From: Tillus elongatus
Taxonomy: Eukaryota > Arthropoda > Insecta > Coleoptera > Cleridae
NCBI GenBank assembly: GCA_964006375.1
Contig: OZ023264.1
Span: 12,844,225-12,908,224, forward strand
Direction: 5' to 3'
DNA length: 64,000 bases
A program made the translations under genes and the position numbers. The notes beneath the pieces were generated by a model. It was not told the origin of the DNA, did no database searches, and saw only the letters and a list, made by a program, of their open reading frames with translations. Position 1 is the first letter of the stretch. Each line of letters starts with the position of its first letter. This document shows positions 11,729 to 23,360 of this stretch, piece after piece.

Positions 11729-11755
11729 CAGACCAATTAAAACCGCCTACTTTCA
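11468..11755. repeat. Insertion with (TAA)n and (CAA)n in the R4-like ORF
   Basis: The protein reads THIS SIDE ...YWRTTW at about 11756 and resumes with APSNTSWIKDVEDVHVN below 11468. The intervening ~290 bp do not fit the frame. On the plus strand they contain (CAA)n at about 11610-11632, then (TAA)n at 11632-11727. The remaining ~140 bp are unrecognised. No clean target duplication could be defined by eye. Confidence 0.55.
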
Positions 11756-12307
11756 CCCATGTAGTGCGCCAGTATGTGTTGAAGTTGGAGCAATCGACGC
11801 TAGATGGAGCTTGTAGGTTCCCATCGGCCTTAATCCTTCTCAGAAACTGCTTCTGATTGTTTCTGAATTCAGAATTTTGCTTCTTCCTTTTTGTAAGCTC
11901 ATTGTATCTTCTAAGCCTAGCACCTTTGGCTTTCGCGTTTTGTCTAAGTTGATATTTTAGATCCAAGAGTTGGTCAGTGTGGGAAGTATCTATCTTGGCT
12001 TTTCTTGCAATAATCCTAATCTTTCGATGCACTTTCTTTGATTGACTGCCATCCAAAAACTCTGATATGATGTCGATTTTGCCTCTGAGCTCATTGATGT
12101 GCATTTCTAAGCGTTTTTGCCATTCAGGCTCTCTGTTGTCTTGGACTTTGTGATTTGACTTTGGATAAAAGGTTTTTTGGCCGTTCAACTCAACAACTGT
12201 AAGTGCTGAGCAGTATAAAGCCAGATGCACTTTGCGCAGGTCGTGGTGTGGGTTCAGGTACTCGGCAAGGGCATCATTGACTTTTCAGATAATTGTCTTG
12301 GCTCTAG

Positions 12308-12308
<1 letters not shown>

Positions 12309-12393
<85 letters not shown>
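12309..12393. repeat. (TA)n microsatellite in the R4-like ORF
   Basis: Pure TA run between the coding segments ending VIPVLR and beginning TRAKTII. It breaks the N-terminal part of the LINE protein. The conserved R or PLE flanks are absent, so it arose independently or by partial insertion. Confidence 0.9.
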
Positions 12394-12395
<2 letters not shown>

Positions 12396-13362
12396 GTAAC
12401 ACCGGTATCACTGGCCTATCAAGTAGGTCAACGCCCCCAAAGTACGCTATTGAACTGAGTAGCTTTTCCTTAACTTCATCGATGTTCTGGGGTACTGGTG
12501 GGCTCTCGACGGCAAGATCGGCCGTGTCGGTACGAAATTCTTCAGTTTCCGCTCCGTCTTCAGGCTGTCCAAAGAGGTCCCGCTGCTGAAGTAAGTTGGC
12601 TACTTCTCGTTGGATTTCCTCACGTTCAGTCGTGGTCAGGTATCCTTTCCTCACAATCAAATTTTTTCTGTCAACTATGTTCTGCTCTGTTAAGTTTAAC
12701 TTCGGATGTCTTTTCGTCAATTCAGTGTGGAGAGAGTGTCTCTATCCGGGGAGTGGGTCTTCGTTGCCCTGATTAGCGTAGTAGAACGTCCGAAGTACTT
12801 CTATATTCATTTCATGTGTCCATCCTATTCGTTTAGTGCGTTCTCTCCTGCAAGCAGCCCTCCTAACTGGAGGCGAGCCAGCAAGTAGAGTGTTGTTCGA
12901 TTCTTCGACACCTTCTGTTGGTTCCACTCCACGGTTGTCATTTTGAGCTGTACCTTGTTGGTTGACAGGGGCCCGGCTCCTCAGCCTCCTGCCGCTGGTG
13001 TCCCGCATACTGTATTGCCCAGCACCAGCTCCAGGCATGCCCTGGCGCTCCCCAGGCAGCGACCTTTTTCCGAGGCTTTCATTGTTCTCCATCTTCATGG
13101 GATGTACCCCTTTGTTCTTTTTTTTTGGTAAGAGGCTAGAACAAGGGAGGGGAAAAAAAGAAACCTCTGGTTAGGATGCGGATTTAGAATGCTGGTGGAT
13201 GGGGAAAGGTAATAGGGATGGAAGTGCCTGTAACCCTGGCCAGGAGCCCTTACAGGGTGCTACCGTCCGGGCCAGACGGACCCTGGTTTTTTCACGTGGT
13301 TGTTACTCCACCCCCTCCTCCTTTCTCATCCGGGCTTGAGACCGGCCATTGCGGAGTTTTTT

Positions 13363-13363
13363 A

Positions 13364-13408
<45 letters not shown>

Positions 13409-13409
13409 C
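13363..13409. repeat. (ATT)n tract at the 5' boundary of the R4-like LINE
   Basis: ATT trinucleotide run directly abutting the 5' UTR of the LINE. Together with (TAA)n at 8978-8996 it likely represents the target repeat. Confidence 0.85.
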
Positions 13410-14286
13410 ATTATATCATCCTAACTCTGGTATACGCAAAACAAATGTACAGAAATAAATATGTTCATTAGAGAAAAACAGAAAGCATAAAATATTGCAT
13501 CTGATTCGAAACTGTAGTAACAAAATCGACACTTGCGATATATTAACGATTTATATCCACGAAGCGATTCGCGGTACGTGTGACAGGAGTAATAAGAAAG
13601 TTAATGATAATCTATGATTGTCCACTTGAAGAAAGACAAGCATCAGCTGACAGCTACGGTAACACGGTCATTATGTAATACCAATATACACTATACAAGC
13701 GACTATATAATCCTTTGGTCATAACTACTTCCTTACTTACATACACACATACACAAAACTATAGCTTCTTACCGCGTCCATGTCCAGTTACCTATGTGTA
13801 TGTGTGTGTGTGTGTGTGTGTGCATTAAATCCGAAAATCATTTCCTTCATGCCGATACTTTCTAATTTTAATTAGCTTGTACGCATTTATTAGAATCAGA
13901 CCTTTACCCATCAAATTCAATACAAGCTGTAATTTAAACTCATAATTTTTCGAGGTGTTTGTTAATATTTTGTTGTCTGGAACTTTTAACGGACGAATAT
14001 TCACGCTTTTTAAACATGTATATGTGCAAAATAACTAATTACAAGTTTTACAAGATATTAGATAATGTAATGGTACTTCCGATGTTAAAGATATCAGGTT
14101 TTTGTTTATTTCATACTTACATAATATAGACGTTATTTATTTCAATTATTGCAGTTATGGATAATTTGATTTTTAAGCAGTATTCAATTCACAAAGTATA
14201 AACAGAGCAATTTTCTCCTATTAAAACAAAAGCCTTAACACACTTAATGCGTTATGGCAGCTAATTTTTATAAAAAATTCCCTCTC
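13410..14286. other. Intergenic, AT-rich; contains a (TG)n tract
   Basis: A (TG)n run lies at about 13797-13822. A short R-terminus remnant (CACTTAATGCGTTATGGCAGC) is near 14240. No gene recognised. Confidence 0.5.
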
Positions 14287-15874
14287 CTCTAGAAAATATA
14301 TGTGGCCTAAATTCTAACCTGAACTCCGTCCACCATTTCCTCCAGGCTAATAGGCCCCAACTCCTCTTCCTCACCGAAACTCAACGCAGTGCCAAAACAG
14401 CCACTAATCACCTTAATTTCCCGGGGTTTGAGCTCCTTACTTCCTTTAGATTGCATGGAGGCGTGTGCGCGTACATCCGTAGCAATGTACCCTGCTCCAG
14501 ACTCCGCAATTTAAAAGCTGGAAGAAAAGACATACTATGGATTAAACTCTCTCTCGGGGCTGCAACTAAATTCATCTGTTGCATTTACCGGTCACCTTCT
14601 GACAACAACTTTGTCTAGCTCTTTGCTACCTTTCTGAAAAAACCGACCATTTATGAATATCCTTCCTCCGAGGTCACTATTCTTGGTGACTTCAATGTCC
14701 ATAATAAGGAATGGCTAGGATCTTCAAAAACCGATCCACAAGGAAGAGCATCGGAGGCCTTTGCAGTCAGCAATTCTTTAGCCAATATGGTTCAGCAACC
14801 TACTTACTTTCCTCGCATCCCAACACACAGCTCAAATCACTTGGATCTCCTTCTTACTACAAATCCTGACTGCTATAAGATATCAGTCGCTCAGACCACG
14901 GCATGGTCACTGCTTCCTGTGCAATGCAACCCGAGTTCACAGAGTCATCACACCCACGTATCGTTTAGCACTACAACTCCGCGAACTGAGAGGAAATACG
15001 AGATAACTTTTCCTCATTTCCATGGGCGTCTGTCTGCTTCTCTCATCCTGACCCCTCTGATATCTGATAAAACATCACCGAAATAATCCAAGCTGGCATG
15101 GAATTATTTATTCCACGTACACAGAAAACCTCTGCAGCCACTCACTAGCCATGGTTCTCTAAATTCTGTGACAAGGCCAGACTTGAAAAGGTCAAAGCTC
15201 ACAAAAAGCTTCTACACAATCCCAGTCAAGAAAACCGTCAAGCATTTAACGACGCAAGAAACCGCTATGTCCGCATACTTTCTGAAGCAAAAGACTCGTT
15301 TAATAACCACATCAAAAACAAAGTCCTCTTAAGCTCCCGTGGCAGCAAACCATTCTGGACGCTTTCTAAAGCTATTGGGAATAATTTCTGAGAGCACGTT
15401 CTCACCTCTTGTCTCAGGGGATAAAATTGTTTCTACCGCCCTGAGCAAGGCTGAACTTTTTCCCTCGTTGTTCGCCGGCAATTATACTCTCAACCCACCT
15501 CCAAATGTTCAACCACCAACAGTCCCCAATGTCGCGCATAAAATGACGGATATCACTTTCAAAACTAAAAAGGTACGAAAGATGCTCTCTTCTCTTAATA
15601 CCAGGAAAGCCTCTGGCCTTGACGAGATCCCAGCAATTATTCTCAAAAAATGCGCACCAGAACTTGCTCCTGTCCTGACTCGTCTGTTTCAGACATCTTA
15701 CAATAGAGGCATATTCCCTAGTAACTGGAAAACTGCTCGAGTACAACCCGTCCCCAAGAAATGATCCAAAGCGCTTCCTAGCAACTACAGGCCCATTTCT
15801 CTCCTTTCAATCGTCTCTAAAGTAAAGGAAAGGTATGTAAACAAGGAATTAGTAACATTTCTTGAAAAACATTG
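14287..15874 (+). mobile_element. LINE-A copy 3, carries the endonuclease N-terminal half
   Basis: Plus strand. It extends further 5' than any other copy here: 14303-14613 encodes LNSVHHFLQANRPQLLFLTE, then HGGVCAYIRSNV and SLGAATKFICCIYRSPSDNN. The glutamate in LLFLTET is the expected metal-binding residue. ILGDFNVHNKEWLG follows, and RSDHGMV (near 14890) keeps the catalytic Asp-His that copy 1 lost, though in a shifted frame. Breaks: a stop at 14614-14616 (FV then TAG), a nearby frameshift, and more frameshifts by 14890. It continues to the start of the RT (SSLNTRKASGLDEIPAI) and stops at about 15874, where R begins. Loss of the 3' end is unusual for a LINE and implies a later deletion or rearrangement. 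Confidence 0.85.
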
Positions 15875-16872
15875 GTACGTTTACAACGAACCTCTTCAAG
15901 CTATTTACACACCTGCAAAGATATAATTATTCATAAACAGCTTAGAGGATCAAAAACGAAAAAATAATTCACCATTTTTTTCACAGAAATTGCCTACAGT
16001 AATGTTACACTAAATTATAGTTTTCACATAAATTCGACAACTTTTTTTACAGTAACTTACTAAACATTTACTATTAATTACCATCATTTCACAAAAGTCT
16101 TACAAAAAATTATTTCTACGTAAACACTAAAAAAAATTCTGGGACAACTTTTCAAATTCAGCCACTATTCGAGAGTACCTGTATTTTTCGACGAATAATA
16201 CAAACAAAAAGCTCTCCGAAAGCGTCATTTCCATGGGGCTCAGATATCTAGTGGTAAAAACGACGTATGTGTCAAAAACGTGAAAAGTTGCAAAACAATT
16301 GAAATAACTCAAAAACGATTAACGATATCATTTTGTTTTCCCTACACACATGCATTATAATTGGATAGAAAATACAAAACTGCAATACCATAAGAGGTGT
16401 CCAAAAAAAAAAAAAAAGAAAGTGTGTATCACCAACGATTTATGGGCCACCCTGTGATTGTCAAAATAGGTTTATAAGATGCAGCTCGAGACACCCGATA
16501 ACTAACCTATATAATTTTTTCTCGTATCTTGTATAATAACGGATGTATTGAGCTTTACCGAAGAAGTGCGTCAGCCTTTATATGTGTAAACAGACAAAAA
16601 CTGAAACAGACCCCGTATATGGGTATTAGGGGTTCTAGTTCGCGCTCGTTTGAAGAAATCCTTTTAGAGTTCATAAGCGCGGTCTTCTCAAATATATTGC
16701 TAAAATATAAACTATTAAACCCTAAATTCTATAGCGGAAACTATTGCCAAAGCATTAGAAAGAGCGTCTATTTGAAATGGATTTTCCGAAAATATTTTAG
16801 TAAAATCAAGGCCAAAGATGGTTAAAGCTGAAACTTAAGGCTTTGCAAAACACACTTATTACAACGTTTCTT

Positions 16873-16996
16873 AAAAATATATAATACCTATAACCAGAAA
16901 AAAATCAAAGTAAAAAAATATATTAAAAAAGGATCAATTTAAAAAAATATATAAAAACAATCATAAAAAAAGAAAAAAAAAGAGAAAAAAAAAAAG

Positions 16997-17094
<98 letters not shown>

Positions 17095-17316
17095 AATAAT
17101 CTAAAAAAAATGGAAAAAAAAAAGGTGTAAAATAGGTATAACATAAAGTATCAGTAAATACTAGAATTGTAAGTATAGGTCTAGATGACTGAAATTTGTG
17201 TGATATGGCAATTCTGCATGAAAGTGCAATCTCCCCACTTAAATTGGAAATTAAAAGTAACCAAAAAAGTCTGTGGCCAATGAGACTACAAGCTCGAGGC
17301 CAAACCACACACACAC
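16873..17316. mobile_element. 444-bp retroposon-like insertion with 12-bp duplication
   Basis: ACAACGTTTCTT occurs at 16861-16872 and again at 17317-17328, and removing the insert restores the R repeat. The insert begins A-rich, contains (TA)n at 16999-17092, has a unique GC-richer segment at 17160-17305, and ends in (CA)n. A 12-bp duplication and a simple-sequence tail fit a SINE or other retroposon, but no tRNA-type promoter was recognised, so the class is open. Confidence 0.65.
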
Positions 17317-17655
17317 ACAACGTTTCTTCTACATAATCCCTATTTGTTTCAGATTCGTTGTCTGGAAAATACGAATTTTGACTTTTCACATCGCGACTTT
17401 GATGTTTTAAGAGGAAAAATTATATATTTTTTCTGCTACTTCTTGATCGTTTTTCGCCAGGAAAACTCAACCGTTGTATGTAATAACTAATTAGTCTTGT
17501 TATTCACACAAAATATTTTGTTCTTGTGCTATCCTCTGATCACCAGTGGCACTAAAAATGTTTTTTCCTGTCTAACGAACTTAGCTAAGCCACTTGCAAA
17601 AGGAAGGCACCTACCAAATTGTATAAAAATCGGTCCATTATTTTTTGAGTTATCG

Positions 17656-17657
<2 letters not shown>

Positions 17658-17738
<81 letters not shown>
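17658..17738. repeat. (TA)n microsatellite inside an R element
   Basis: Preceded by the fixed R block TTTTTGAGTTATCGGTGTA, as in other R copies. Confidence 0.95.
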
Positions 17739-17739
<1 letters not shown>

Positions 17740-17800
17740 CTAAACACATCTCCTCATTAGTGAATTTATCGTTTTACGAAAAATTTGTTAAAATTACAAA

Positions 17801-18697
17801 GTAACAAAAAATAACGATAAAACCACAGGAATGTAGAGCGCGGGCGGTGGTCAATTAAGCTTACAACAGCTATAATAAAAGCCAAACCGGTTTGTTTTTC
17901 TAGCTATGGTCAGAATGCATCTAGTATTACATATTTATTACTTTTGATTTTTTAAAGTAATTTTATCTTATTAAAATGTGTCTTTCAGTTAGTATTGCAC
18001 TTTTGTACGGAACAACTAATTGCCCGTCTTATTCAGCAAGTATACTATCGTAATTAAGGACGAACCCAGAAGAAAGAAAATTCAACAATGGATGTAACAA
18101 CATCTTATTTCAATAGAATTACGTGTCAGCTATTTCAGGTACGTCAAATGCTCTGTTTTGCTAATTGACATTATTATTTATTATACAAGATGTTGCACAC
18201 AATTGAGAAACTGGTCATTTTGCAGTCTAGTTGCTCACGTTATTTGGGTCACGTTTTTAAGATTATGCATCAATTAACAAGTCTCTTCAATCACATAGAA
18301 AATCGCGTTTGCTCAATAATAAATCCAATAAATGCAATAAATATTAATCAAAAACGAAAAGTAACAAAATGTTGTGATAGTAGCCGCTCCGTAAATATGT
18401 ATATTTGATCTACAGTCAATCAGTTTCATGGGTACTCTGTAATAATATAAATAATTAAATCCCATATCTAGTTTCATTTTTTATCAAAATTAGGTTTATA
18501 GATCGGATTTGTAGATTTGGAAAGAGATTAAGTTAAACATGAGAGATTCAAGTAAACATAATTTTCGGTCAAGGTAACGTCTAAGTGATTGTCAATTTGA
18601 ACTAGGTATCTAGATCTGGGCATCGATCTATGGCGGTTAGATGTGAGTATAACTTTAGTGGAACTACCAAGGCTTTTCTGCCATTTAAAAAAAGCCT
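17801..18697. other. AT-rich stretch without recognisable feature
   Basis: No transposon signature, RNA gene or coding-like frame was recognised. Confidence 0.5.
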
Positions 18698-19618
<921 letters not shown>

Positions 19619-19738
19619 AAAGTCTGGGCGGAGCAAGTGCGTCGAGGCAGTAAATTTTCATTAAAATGTTTTTAATAGCAAATGTCTTTTTTTTTAGTGA
19701 AAGCTGGCATCAAATTTGGTTACCAGTATAACATATAC
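19619..19738 (+). repeat. R repeat 5' fragment
   Basis: Begins with GTCTGGGCGGAGCAAGTGCG, runs through AAAGCTGGCATCAAATTTGG and stops near CATATA at 19738. Sequence from there (CAGTGTGTACCAAACTGG) is unrelated and begins after a TA, as at a mariner-type insertion, but no matching second end was found. Confidence 0.65.
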
Positions 19739-20593
19739 AGTGTGTACCAAACTGGATGGGAATGTGTTGCTATCTCCGTTATTATTAGAGATAGGGAGAC
19801 GGTTAAATTAGCATTGCTTTGTAGAATGTCATGATCGTTCCAAATATGACTTATATTTGCCCTGCCTCTTTTCGTTTTCAAGTTATTTTGAAAAAAACAA
19901 AATTTGTCGATTTTTTTTTTCAATATATAAGTAGGCGTTGATCTGACATGTCTAAGACTTGCACATTATCACGACACTTTTGACAGAGTAATCTTTTTGT
20001 GCTATTCTCAACTTTGGATTGTCATTTGTTTTTGAGCTACAGGTATCAACGTTTGTTTTTATTATGGTAGCCATATTGGATTTTTTGCTCATGTGATAGC
20101 CTGCGAAAAGAGCTTTCAAATTATGTACAACATGCTTGAGAACTCTTGTAATTGAACTGACAATCTTGAGAAAAACCGTTTTGATGATAGTAGGCTATGA
20201 AATCCAATACCAGAAAACAAATGGCAAAAAAAGTGATCAAAAAACAGTAGGCCATGGAGTCTAGCAATAGACTTATACTTTTAACATAATTTTCCGTCAT
20301 GATTCACGATAAAAAAACATAACAAATATCCATAACAAATCCGTCCATAACAATTATCGAAATCGTTAGTAAACTTGAAAATAATTAATCTTTAAACGAT
20401 AGTGTGTTGTGTGTTGTGTGTTTTTTTTTCTTTGACATCGGCTTATTCCCGCGACTATGGCCAATCACCGACGCCAGGTAGCAGTTTCCTCTCACTATAC
20501 TGGAAATTTTGCCGAACCTCTGCCCTCCTGTAAGGAGGGTAGGGATCTCTAACGTGCCCAACCTCGCATGGATATGGGACCGACGGATCTTTT
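19739..20593. other. Unclassified stretch, no gene recognised
   Basis: Mostly AT-rich. A GC-richer block at about 20440-20590 with the small palindrome CCCTCCTGTAAGGAGGG sits beside the 3' end of LINE-A copy 4 and is not part of the LINE consensus. Confidence 0.45.
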
Positions 20594-20913
20594 TTCAACA
20601 ACACCAAGAGGGCTCATAGCCTAAATACTATCGTACCGTGGGTGTCGACAAGGAGGAAAGAAGAGGAAACTTGTTAATTTTGGACTCGAAGCTTTGGAAG
20701 TTCGGGGGAGAAGGATAAACATGTGCCGGCAAGGAATTCCACAACTTGGAAGTTCTCGGGACAAAAGAGCGGGCATAACAAGATGTTCTATCTCTGGTGA
20801 CCTGGACAGTAAAAGGGTGCATTCGCTCTGTTCCCCTGGTAGATCTGTTGGGGGCAGCAGGTGGAAGAACTATGGAAGAAAGCGCCTCTGAGCAGTGCCC
20901 GTGCAGATATCTA

Positions 20914-20962
<49 letters not shown>

Positions 20963-22405
20963 ACCAACGGCACGTCGGTGGGCAAGGGATGGCAGCCTTT
21001 GGGTGAGGGTAGGGTCACCGATGAAACGTACAGCTCTCTTCTGAATGGAGTCCAGGATAGCAAGTGCAGAAGCGACAGCGAAACCTCAGATGTGGGAGCA
21101 GTATTCGAGGTTAGGTCTTATCTGTGAAGTATATAAGGTATAGAGATTAGCTGGTGAAAAGTATTTGCGAGCCTGGAAGAGGAAACCTAATTTTTGAGCA
21201 GCCGCTTCTACAATTGATGTGACATGTTGGTGCTAATTGAGATTTCGATCCACAGAAATGCCAACAAGGGAAAAGGACTCATTACTTTGTACAACTTGGT
21301 TGTTCATTGTGATGGGTCTAGGACTGGTGTATCTCTTATTGGATAGAAAGCAAGAATGAGATTTGGTGAATTGTACAAGATTTCTACTTCCCCAGTCTAA
21401 TATTTTTTGGAGATCCACAGAAGCAGAACCCTCCATGAGTCTGGGATCCTCATCTAATTGGCTTAAAGAGACAGGCTTAGAATATTGTATATTTGAGTGA
21501 AGGGTGCTGCCGTCCGCGTAACTATGAACTGTGTTGGATGTGCTAGAGAGGAGGTCATTGATGTGGAGAAGAAACAAAGTAGCGGCCAAAGCTAAACCTT
21601 GAGTGACTCCTGCATTAACTATATTCAGTTTAGAGGAATGCCAATCCACGACAACATAAATGCTCCGGTTGGAGAGGAAATTTGCTGTCCAGGTACAGAG
21701 TTTTGGTGGTAGGCCATAGGCCGGAAGTTTATTAAGCAGCGCTGTGTGCCAGATCTGATCGAATGCTTTAGATATGCCTATAATCTGGGATTCACCGTGT
21801 AGCTCCATAGACTTGTTCCAAGAATGGGTGACCAAGGAAAGAGGTCGGCAGTTGATCTGCGCTGACGGAATCCATACTGCCTGTCGTGGATTAGACTGTG
21901 TTTTTAGATAAATTTTAGTAATTCGATGTTTATATACTTTTCTATCACTTTAGAGACGACTGAAAGGAGATAAATAGGCCTGTAGTTGCTAGGAAGCGTT
22001 TTGGATCCCTTCTTGGGGACGGGTTGTACTCAGGCAGTTTTCCAGTTACTAGGGAATATGCCTCTATTGTAAGATGTCTGAAACAGACGAGTCAGGACAG
22101 GAGCAAGTTCTGTTACGCATTTTTTGAGATCAATTGCTGGGATCTCGTCATGGCCAGAGGCTTTCCTGGTATCAAGAGAAGAGAGCATCTTTCGTACCTT
22201 TTTCGTTTTGAAAATGATATCCGTCATTTTATGCGCGACATTGGGAACTGTTGGTGGTTGAACATTTGGGGGTGGGTTGAAAGTATAATTGCCGGCGAAC
22301 AACGAGGCAAAAAGTTCAGCCTTGCCCAGGGCGGCAGAAACAATTTCATCCCCTGAAACAAGAGGTGGGAACGTGCTCTTGCAGAAATTGTTCCCAATAG
22401 ATTTA
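20594..22405 (-). mobile_element. LINE-A copy 4 with expanded coding CT tract
   Basis: Minus strand, from the common 3' end to about 22405, where a SINE abuts. It covers the linker after the endonuclease and the whole RT. RT motifs remain in pieces: KVRKMLSSLDTRKASGHDEI, SKAFDQIWH, and YADGSTLHS, in which the second catalytic Asp of YADD is Gly. Several frameshifts break the frame. A (GA)n of about 42 bp at 20919-20960, read as CT in the coding sense, replaces the short CT tract seen in copy 2. Dead. Confidence 0.85.
20919..20960. repeat. (GA)n expansion within LINE-A coding sequence
   Basis: Pure GA run at the position that encodes DLSLF in copy 2. Confidence 0.9.
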
Positions 22406-22406
22406 G

Positions 22407-22590
22407 GCTTTACGCCCCCTCCGAAGGGCGGAACCTGCAGACATCCAACTTGCTCAAATACAATGCCACAACCTCGGTTGATGTTAATTGTACAGTATGT
22501 ACTGAAAAAGTCAAAGGAGTACCCTGGGACCGAGCCCAGTTGCTTTCGGTTCAGAAGCACAGGTTCTTACCACTGAACCACCGAGGTTCT
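22407..22590 (-). mobile_element. tRNA-derived SINE
   Basis: On the minus strand the head reads CCTCGGTGGTTCAGTGGTAA. It contains TGGTTCAGTGG, which fits the RNA polymerase III A box. About 40 bases further on GGCTCGGTCCC resembles a B box. A non-tRNA body follows, with a GC-rich palindrome (CCGCCCTTCGGAGGGGGCG) near its end at about 22410-22430, and the end abuts LINE-A copy 4. This head-body layout is that of a tRNA-derived SINE. No target duplication was identified. Confidence 0.7.
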
Positions 22591-23139
22591 TTAAAAGATA
22601 GTAAAACCTTCACAATTTTCTTTTTCCTTACCTCAAATAGTTAGCATCTGCTACGGATTAAGACAACTTCGTTGTCGAAATGCTTATCTAGATCATAGTT
22701 TTGCATAATTTAAATAAATAAATAATCGTCTGTCATTATTTTCGTGCTTTCTGGGGTGATTCTGTTTTGTGTTTCCTTTTCTTGTTATTTAAAATCCTTT
22801 GACATTTACAACCACAAAAAACGGTAATGATTAAAGTCCCATTTCCACTGAATAACAAACCTAAAAAGAAATCAATGTGCATGACATGCATCAATTAAAT
22901 TTTATAACCGTATGTCAGATAATAAACTCAAATGACTTAATTAAATAAACGTAAAGATAAGTAGACCACCAAAGAATGCTGTTAAATATTTTTTCGCGAA
23001 AACTGCAGTGATGCCTCTATTACTAAAAGTGGATGAATATATAGGTGTCCCAAACTCAATGCTTGGCATTTATAGGTATCTTCGAGGCAGTAAGACTCAG
23101 AAGATCCGTTAAATAATAAAGGTTTTGTAAAATTTTAGC
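22591..23139. other. AT-rich stretch without recognisable feature
   Basis: No gene or element end recognised. Confidence 0.45.
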
Positions 23140-23360
23140 TCATTTCAATGAATATTCGCTACCATAACTCACTTGCTCCGGTCGGACTTTTTTCAATAAG
23201 GTGAAAATGATATAAATTAGCATTGGCTTTTAGTGGATTCTCTTTTTAAAAATGACTAATGGGGAGATCGACACTTTTGAATTTAGAAAAAATGTCTTCA
23301 AATGAGTGCAAAACTAGGACCCCTAGAACCCATATCCGGAGTCAGTTTCAATTTTTTACG
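23140..23360 (-). repeat. R repeat fragments
   Basis: Two pieces in minus orientation: the inverted terminus at about 23150-23195 (TTCGCTACCATAACTCACTTG) shortened by mutation, and the 3' block at 23250-23350 (CCTAGAACCCATATCCGG, then GTCAGTTTCAATTTTT). There is no (TA)n; the element ends where the tract would be expected. Confidence 0.65.

Larger units (their letters stand above)
9122..13098 (-). pseudogene. R4/Dong-like ORF: RT and restriction-like endonuclease
   Basis: Start chosen at 13098 (MKMENNESLGKRSLPG). The N-terminal region has a basic helix-like RTKRIGWTHEMNIEVLRTFY and TKRHPKLNLTEQNIVDRK (12.7-12.8 kb). The middle (11760-12300) is charged and helical. The RT at 10613-11460 has NWAAPGPDWVHSFWLKYL, NYRPITCLSVLYKLFTSLI, YIDYSKSFDSLPHDWL, GIFQGDSLSPVWF and YMDDLKLY; both catalytic Asp sites are kept. 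The thumb is at 9785-10440. The C-terminus has CRKC...ETIEQVMAAC (the expected His is Gln), then MPDIVLINK and VIIDIAVP, the PD...D nuclease pattern. Breaks: (TA)n at 12309-12393 with a nearby stop, an insertion at 11468-11755, frameshifts near 11400 and 10600, and a stop at 9785-9787. Confidence 0.8.
8978..13409 (-). mobile_element. Nearly full-length R4/Dong-like LINE flanked by TAA repeats
   Basis: Minus-strand non-LTR element, about 4.4 kb. Its 5' end abuts (ATT)n at 13363-13409 and its 3' end runs into (TAA)n at 8978-8996, so it lies between two stretches of the same trinucleotide repeat. Domain order is an N-terminal DNA-binding-like region, RT, thumb, a zinc-knuckle-like motif and a restriction-like endonuclease at the C-terminus. 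That order defines the older restriction-like-endonuclease LINEs, and Dong of Bombyx is known to insert in TAA repeats. The 13110-13360 stretch is a GC-richer 5' UTR. The element is dead, with several frameshifts, stops and microsatellite insertions. Confidence 0.75.
15875..17800 (+). repeat. R repeat copy, interrupted at 16873-17316
   Basis: Plus-strand R text from CTTCAAGCTATTTACACACC through the blocks GCTCAATA/TTGAGCTTTA and GACCCCGTATATGGGT. It is interrupted after 16872, resumes at 17317, and continues to the (TA)n at 17658-17738 and the terminal block CTCCTCATTAGTGAATTT. Non-coding and diverged from the 51 kb copy. Confidence 0.65.

Noticed and set aside
11602..11856. Poly-Asn and poly-Leu frames around 11.6-11.7 kb
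   Set aside because: Translation of (TAA)n/(TTA)n; the real coding context is the R4-like LINE on the minus strand.
13100..13360. Possible HDV-like self-cleaving ribozyme in the R4-like 5' UTR
   Set aside because: There are GC-rich palindromes, but I could not place the nested pseudoknot pairings by eye; no claim is made.
19738..20590. Mariner-type element starting CAGTGTGTACC after TA at 19738
   Set aside because: No inverted partner end or transposase was found before LINE-A copy 4.
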